Origin: Rahnella ecdela
GTDB lineage: Bacteria; Pseudomonadota; Gammaproteobacteria; Enterobacterales; Enterobacteriaceae
NCBI RefSeq assembly: GCF_019049625.1
Contig: NZ_JAFMOY010000126.1
Coordinates: 173,395 to 237,394, forward strand
Reading direction: 5' to 3'
Length of the DNA stretch: 64,000 nucleotides
Each line of letters begins with the position of its first letter. Position 1 is the stretch's first letter. This document shows, piece by piece, positions 59,324 to 64,000 of the stretch. A program made the position numbers and the translations under genes. Under the pieces are notes generated by a model that had not been told where the DNA came from, did not search any database, and saw nothing but the letters and a program-made list of their open reading frames with translations.

Positions 59324-60646
59324 TCAGTGCGACGTAGAGGAGAATTGCTGTTCTTCTGTAGAGCCGGTCAGCGCGGTAACTGAAGAGCGTCCGCCCTGAA
59401 TAATGGTAGTCACTTTGTCGAAATAGCCGGTTCCGACTTCCTGCTGATGAGAAGCGAAGGTATATCCACGGCTGATGGCAGCGAATTCTGGTTCCTGCAC
59501 TTTTTCGACATAGTGCTTCATGCCTTCACCCTGTGCATAAGCATGAGCCAAATCGAACATGTTGAACCACATGCTGTGAATGCCCGCGAGCGTAATGAAC
59601 TGATACTGATAGCCCATTGCGGCCAGTTGCTCCTGGAAGCTCGCGATGGTTTTATCGTCGAGATTTTTCTTCCAGTTAAACGATGGCGAACAGTTGTAGG
59701 CGAGCAGTTTGCCCGGGAATTTTGCATGGACGGCCTCGGCAAAACGCTGCGCCAGTTTGAGATCAGGCGTGGATGTTTCGCACCAGACCACGTCAGCATA
59801 TGGTGCATATGCCAACCCGCGGCTGATGGCCTGTTCAATGCCTGCATGTGTCCGGTAGAAACCTTCATGCGTTCTTTCGCCGGTAATAAACTGGCTGTCA
59901 TACGGGTCGCAATCGGATGTCAGTAAATCTGCTGCATCCGCATCGGTACGCGCCACAAGCAGAGTAGGAACACCAAGAACATCAGCAGCAAGACGCGCGG
60001 AGACCAGTTTCTGCACCGCTTCCTGGGTGGGTACCAGAACTTTGCCGCCCATATGTCCGCACTTTTTCACAGCAGCAAGTTGGTCTTCGAAATGAACTGC
60101 AGCAGCACCGGCCTCAATCATGGATTTCATCAACTCAAACGCATTGAGTACGCCACCAAAACCGGCTTCTGCATCGGCTACAATCGGCAGGAAATAGTCG
60201 GTATAACCGGGCTGACCGGGTTCAATGTTATTCGCCCACTGGATCTGATCCGCGCGGCGGAAAGTATTGTTAATTCGAGCAACTACTTCCGGCACTGAAT
60301 TCACCGGATATAACGATTGATCGGGATACATACTCGAAGCTGTATTGGCATCAGCAGCCACCTGCCAGCCGGATAGATAAATGGCTTCAATTCCGGCTTT
60401 AGCTTGTTGTAATGCCTGCCCGCCAGTCAGCGCCCCGAGACAATTCACATAGCCTTTACGCGAAGCACCGTGCAGTAAATTCCACAAACGGGCCGCGCCG
60501 TGCTGAGCCAGCGTACATTCAGGATTGACCGAGCCACGCAGGCTGATCACTTCTGCCGCGGTGTAAGGTCGGGTGATATTTTTCCAGCGTGGCTGATTCC
60601 AGGTTTCTTCAAGCTGCTGAATTTGCTGAGTACGGGTCGTTTTCAT
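59324..60646 (-). CDS. aceA: Isocitrate lyase
   Basis: AceA splits isocitrate to succinate and glyoxylate. The 440-residue protein carries the catalytic [14 protein letters not shown] signature (active-site Cys), [19 protein letters not shown], and [11 protein letters not shown]. Its length is close to the E. coli enzyme (434). GGAG eight bases before the ATG supports the start. It is the middle gene of aceBAK. Confidence 0.98.
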   Translation of the reverse strand: MKTTRTQQIQQLEETWNQPRWKNITRPYTAAEVISLRGSVNPECTLAQHGAARLWNLLHGASRKGYVNCLGALTGGQALQQAKAGIEAIYLSGWQVAADANTASSMYPDQSLYPVNSVPEVVARINNTFRRADQIQWANNIEPGQPGYTDYFLPIVADAEAGFGGVLNAFELMKSMIEAGAAAVHFEDQLAAVKKCGHMGGKVLVPTQEAVQKLVSARLAADVLGVPTLLVARTDADAADLLTSDCDPYDSQFITGERTHEGFYRTHAGIEQAISRGLAYAPYADVVWCETSTPDLKLAQRFAEAVHAKFPGKLLAYNCSPSFNWKKNLDDKTIASFQEQLAAMGYQYQFITLAGIHSMWFNMFDLAHAYAQGEGMKHYVEKVQEPEFAAISRGYTFASHQQEVGTGYFDKVTTIIQGGRSSVTALTGSTEEQQFSSTSH

Positions 60647-60686
60647 GGCAAATGCTCCGGTCTTTTTATGTGTAGGGTAGGAAGAG

Positions 60687-62285
60687 TCAGGCCAGCAGCT
60701 GATAGCCCGGCAGAGTCAGGAAGTCGATTAACTCATCCTGTGTGGTGATTTTTTCCATCAGCGCCGCGGCTTGTGTGAAGCGGCCTGAGCTGAAACGCTG
60801 TTCGCCCAGCTCCTGCTGAATGACCAGCATTTCTTCGTTGAGCATCCGGCGGAACAGCGGTTTGGTGACCGGCTGTCCGTCATTGAGCGATTTGCCGTGG
60901 TGGATCCACTGCCAGATTGACGTACGGGAGATTTCCGCCGTGGCAGCATCCTCCATCAATCCATAAATCGGCACGCAGCCATTACCGGAGATCCAGGCCT
61001 CAATGTATTGCACAGCCACACGGATATTGGCACGCATGCCCTCTTCGGTGCGCTCACCGGAACAAGGGTCCAGCAATTGCTCAGCAGTGATGTCGGCATC
61101 CTCCTCGCGTGAGATATCCAGCTGGTTGGAACGGCCACCGAGTGCTTTATCGAACACTTCAAGCACGGTGTCAGCAAGACCCGGATGTGCAATCCAGGTG
61201 CCATCGTGTCCGTTATTCGCTTCCAGCTCTTTGTCAGTCCGAACTTTGTTCAGCACCCATTCGTTACGTTTAACGTCTTTGCTGGGGATAAATGCCGCCA
61301 TCCCGCCCATCGCAAATGCACCTCGACGGTGACAGGTTTTGATCAGCAGGCGCGAATACGCATTAAGGAAAGGCTGAGTCATAGTCACGGACTGACGATC
61401 GGGCAATACGCGGTCGGCGTGATTCTTCAACGTTTTGATATAACTGAAGATGTAATCCCAGCGACCACAGTTCAGGCCGACGATGTGATCCCTCAGGTGA
61501 TAAAGGATTTCATCCATCTGGAAAACAGCGGGCAGAGTTTCAATCAATACCGTGGCTTTGATTGTGCCGCGCGGGAGTTCCGCATAATCTTCGGCGAAAC
61601 TGAACACTTGGCTCCACCATTCAGCTTCATGATAAGACTGCATTTTTGGCAGATAGAAATAGGGGCCACTGCCTTTAGCCAGTAATGCGCTGTAGTTATG
61701 GAAGAAATACAAAGCAAAATCAAACAGAGAACCGGGGATCGCCTCGCCCTGCAAGGTGACGTGTTTCTCAGGCAAGTGCAGCCCACGTACGCGACAGATC
61801 AGAATGGCCGGATCGGGCTTGAGTTGATAAATCTTTCCGGATTCATTGGTGTAGCTGATAGTCCCGTTCACCGCATCGCGTAAGTTAATCTGCCCCTCGA
61901 TGACTTTTTGCCAGTCCGGAGCCAGAGAATCCTCAAAGTCCGCCATAAAGACTTTCACATTGGCATTCAGTGCATTGATCACCATCTTGCGTTCAACAGG
62001 GCCAGTGATTTCTACCCGGCGATCTAACAAATCAGCCGGGATCCCGCGTATTTGCCAGTCTGTTTTTTTTATGGAATGAGTTTCCGAAATAAAATCAGGT
62101 AACGTTCCCTGATCTATCTTCTGCTGTACGGCAATACGATCTGCCAGTAATCGGTTACGCAGCGGGGTAAAACGCACGACCAGTTCGGACAAAAAATCCA
62201 CCGCCTCTTCAGTCAAAATTTGCGCTTCATTCTCACCAAAACGACGCGTGAAGCCAAGCTGACTGCGGGTAATTTCCTCTGACAT
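60687..62285 (-). CDS. aceB: Malate synthase A
   Basis: AceB condenses glyoxylate with acetyl-CoA to malate. The 532-residue protein (533 in E. coli) has the catalytic region [38 protein letters not shown] and [20 protein letters not shown] seven bases before the ATG fixes the start. It is the first gene of aceBAK and is controlled by IclR. Confidence 0.98.
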   Translation of the reverse strand: MSEEITRSQLGFTRRFGENEAQILTEEAVDFLSELVVRFTPLRNRLLADRIAVQQKIDQGTLPDFISETHSIKKTDWQIRGIPADLLDRRVEITGPVERKMVINALNANVKVFMADFEDSLAPDWQKVIEGQINLRDAVNGTISYTNESGKIYQLKPDPAILICRVRGLHLPEKHVTLQGEAIPGSLFDFALYFFHNYSALLAKGSGPYFYLPKMQSYHEAEWWSQVFSFAEDYAELPRGTIKATVLIETLPAVFQMDEILYHLRDHIVGLNCGRWDYIFSYIKTLKNHADRVLPDRQSVTMTQPFLNAYSRLLIKTCHRRGAFAMGGMAAFIPSKDVKRNEWVLNKVRTDKELEANNGHDGTWIAHPGLADTVLEVFDKALGGRSNQLDISREEDADITAEQLLDPCSGERTEEGMRANIRVAVQYIEAWISGNGCVPIYGLMEDAATAEISRTSIWQWIHHGKSLNDGQPVTKPLFRRMLNEEMLVIQQELGEQRFSSGRFTQAAALMEKITTQDELIDFLTLPGYQLLA

Positions 62286-62448
62286 CGCTTTTCTCCTGAT
62301 TTATCTGCTTAATCTGCCCGAATGCTTCACTGAGCAGAGGCTGTTACGGTTGAAAACACACCAGGGCTGCTCTCTTGATCCTGAGGCGATTTTTCCCTGG
62401 TCATTTATTGCCCGATAGATTTAAGCGTAATCATAAATTTCATAAAAT

Positions 62449-62463
62449 CAAAAACCATTTCCA
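62449..62463. promoter_or_regulatory. Candidate IclR operator upstream of aceB
   Basis: CAAAAACCATTTCCA matches the right half of the IclR pattern TGGAAATNATTTCCA fully (ATTTCCA), while the left half matches only in its AAA. It lies about 165 bases before aceB in very AT-rich DNA (62440-62520). Of the 373-base aceB-metA gap, this is the best candidate; the rest has no gene. Confidence 0.35.
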
Positions 62464-62616
62464 TTTTATTTTAAAAAAAATAAAATCTTATTTTTAATCA
62501 GTAATATAGAGAGAAATTATTATTCTACAAAATGGTAATGGGTTTCGAAAAGACTAAGAATTTGAACAGAAGGAAGGCGTCAGACAAAAAGATCGCAGGG
62601 ATAAAAAGAGGATTAA

Positions 62617-62638
62617 CAGACGACCGTAAGATCGTCTG
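62617..62638 (-). terminator. Possible terminator downstream of metA
   Basis: CAGACGA and TCGTCTG pair around an eight-base loop, 21 bases beyond the metA stop on the minus strand. A modest T-rich stretch follows. Weak, but the only hairpin after metA. Confidence 0.5.
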
Positions 62639-62658
62639 CTGAAATCTTATAAGGAGGG

Positions 62659-63588
62659 TTACTCGAGGGTTGGATTCATCTGGCGCAGATCAAACGGCGT
62701 GATCTGATAAACGTAATAATTCAGCCAGTTAGTGAAAAGTAGATGCCCGTGACTCCGCCAGGTCGCCTTTGGTGATAATTCGGCGTTATCCTGCGGGAAA
62801 TAGTTGTGAGGCATTTCCGGAGATATGCCCGCCGCCACATCGCGCAGATACTCCCCTGCCAGCGTTCCCGCATCATATTCAGGATGCCCGGTGACAAAGG
62901 CCATGCGTTTATCTTTGGTCGCAAAGAGGTATGCACCGGCTTCTTCAGACTCCGCAAAAATATCCAGATCTGTATACTGGCGGAGCACATCCGCCGGAAA
63001 ATCTGCATAACGGGAATGCGGTGCCAGGAAGCTTTCATCAAAGCCACGCGTCAGTAAGGCCAGCGGTTGCAATGTCTGATGTTGATAAACACCGGAAAGC
63101 TTCCCCTCACGGGTCATTTTTGGCAGCCCGTAAAGCACGTTCAGCGCAGCCTGAACCGCCCAGCAGACAAACAGTGTCGATGTTACATGTTCTTTTGCCC
63201 AGTGAATGACACGCTCGATTTCCGGCCAGTAAGCGACATCGCAGAAGTCTACCAATCCCAACGGCGCACCAGTGACGATCAGGCCATCATAGTTGTCATG
63301 CTGAATATCTTCAAAGTCACAATAGAAGTTATTCAAGTGCTCAGCCGGGGTGTTTTTAGACTCACGGCTATCAATGCGCAGCAGCTGTACATCAATCTGC
63401 AGAGGAGAGTTCGAAAGCAGCCGTAAAAACTGATTTTCTGTCTCAATTTTCTTCGGCATCAGGTTGAGAACCAGCACCTTCAGAGGACGGATCTCCTGAG
63501 TTTTCGCACGTGATGACGTCATGACAAAGACGTTCTCATTGCGCAGGAAATTCACGGCTGGTAGTTCATCTGGAACCCGGATCGGCAT
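62659..63588 (-). CDS. metA: Homoserine O-succinyltransferase
   Basis: MetA transfers succinyl from succinyl-CoA to homoserine, the first committed step of methionine synthesis. The 309-residue length equals E. coli MetA. The active-site cysteine is in [13 protein letters not shown] (about 142), and [17 protein letters not shown] contains the catalytic His and Glu. Start and end ([16 protein letters not shown] and the MNPTLE tail) match the family. Tandem Met boxes precede it. Confidence 0.98.
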   Translation of the reverse strand: MPIRVPDELPAVNFLRNENVFVMTSSRAKTQEIRPLKVLVLNLMPKKIETENQFLRLLSNSPLQIDVQLLRIDSRESKNTPAEHLNNFYCDFEDIQHDNYDGLIVTGAPLGLVDFCDVAYWPEIERVIHWAKEHVTSTLFVCWAVQAALNVLYGLPKMTREGKLSGVYQHQTLQPLALLTRGFDESFLAPHSRYADFPADVLRQYTDLDIFAESEEAGAYLFATKDKRMAFVTGHPEYDAGTLAGEYLRDVAAGISPEMPHNYFPQDNAELSPKATWRSHGHLLFTNWLNYYVYQITPFDLRQMNPTLE

Positions 63589-63613
63589 AACAACTTCCTC
63601 ACTGCATCCATTT

Positions 63614-63637
63614 ATACGTTTAGACTTCTAGATAGCC
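63614..63637. promoter_or_regulatory. Tandem MetJ boxes before metA
   Basis: Three adjacent 8-base units read ATACGTTT, AGACTTCT and AGATAGCC. Against AGACGTCT they match at six, seven and about four positions. They lie 26-49 bases before the metA start. MetJ bound to S-adenosylmethionine should repress here. Confidence 0.75.
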
Positions 63638-63839
63638 GAAGATAGCGGGTTTTGTTTAAGATGTCGAGTCTGCAAGTGATAAGTGAAAATGTTTCAGCTT
63701 CAGTTATTAATTCAGAGAATTTGGTTATAAAGGACGGAAAATGAGAAGAAAGTAGTGATAACGAGCAGAGGCTAAATCGGTAAACACATGAAATTTTCGA
63801 ACAGATTTCGAACGAAAACCACCAAATTCCTCATAGCAA

Positions 63840-63867
63840 AAAGCCCTGTACGTCAGTACAGGGCTTT
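63840..63867 (-). terminator. rrn operon terminator after 5S rRNA
   Basis: The arms AAAGCCCTGTAC and GTACAGGGCTTT flank a four-base loop; on minus the stem is followed by a T-run. It lies 11 bases beyond the 5S gene. Confidence 0.9.
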
Positions 63868-63878
63868 CCACTTATTTG

Positions 63879-63998
63879 ATGCCTGGCAGTTCCCTACTCT
63901 CGCATGGGGAGACCCCACACTACCATCGGCGCTACGGCGTTTCACTTCTGAGTTCGGCATGGGGTCAGGTGGGACCACCGCGCTACTGCCGCCAGGCA
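63879..63998 (-). rRNA. rrf: 5S ribosomal RNA
   Basis: The minus strand reads TGCCTGGCGGCAGTAGCGCG at the 5' end and CGAGAGTAGGGAACTGCCAG near the 3' end, with the standard CCCATGCCGAACTCAGAAGT in the middle. Its 120 bases are almost the same as E. coli 5S. It is the 3' end of an rrn operon that extends past the right edge; 16S and 23S are outside the window. It corresponds to rrnE near metA in E. coli. Confidence 0.98.
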
Positions 63999-64000
63999 AA

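Overview
The window is chromosomal DNA of an enterobacterial gamma-proteobacterium, most likely a member of Yersiniaceae such as Rahnella, Serratia or a close relative (genus is an inference). The reason is gene order: read left to right, ssb-uvrA, yjbR, tyrB, alr, dnaB, qorA, pspG, dusA, zur, yjbJ, dinF, lexA, dgkA, plsB, ubiA, ubiC, psiE, pgi, lysC, yjbB, metH, iclR, aceK, aceA, aceB, metA and a 5S rRNA gene. This is recognisably the 90-92 minute region of the E. coli map, with protein lengths nearly identical to E. coli.

Into this conserved backbone are set accessory modules, most built as a regulator transcribed divergently from its presumed targets. From the left: (1) 1-4904, an unrecognised Ser/Thr/Ala-rich protein cut by the window edge, urate hydroxylase hpxO, a LysR gene broken by one stop codon, and a Tat-exported amidohydrolase; (2) 8789-12650, a secreted esterase, then LysR / glutathione S-transferase / flavin-binding protein; (3) 14472-18607, LysR / short-chain dehydrogenase around a perfect palindrome, a YitT membrane protein, and an Lrp-type regulator divergent from a periplasmic PheC-like cyclohexadienyl dehydratase; (4) 24380-31298, a ROK regulator divergent from a 1084-residue YphG-like TPR protein, a mutarotase and an MFS sugar porter; (5) 46383-52557, an ABC importer with a cytoplasmic phosphodiesterase-like enzyme, an HAD phosphatase and a divergent GntR/UTRA regulator, which looks like a phosphonate or phosphodiester uptake and breakdown system.

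The backbone carries clear regulation: LexA boxes before uvrA and a pair before lexA; a lysine riboswitch before lysC; tandem MetJ-like boxes before metA; a sigma-54-type promoter before pspG; a PhnF/HutC-like operator in the ABC module; and a terminator between aceA and aceK. At least three copies of an intergenic palindromic repeat sit directly against the 3' ends of lexA, pgi and metH, and in two cases overlap the stop codon.

There are no tRNA genes, CRISPR arrays, insertion sequences or prophage genes that I can see. The right edge is the 5S end of an rrn operon reading leftward. The most interesting undescribed candidates are the YphG-like sugar module, the phosphodiesterase/ABC module and the exported PheC-like enzyme with its Lrp-type neighbour.
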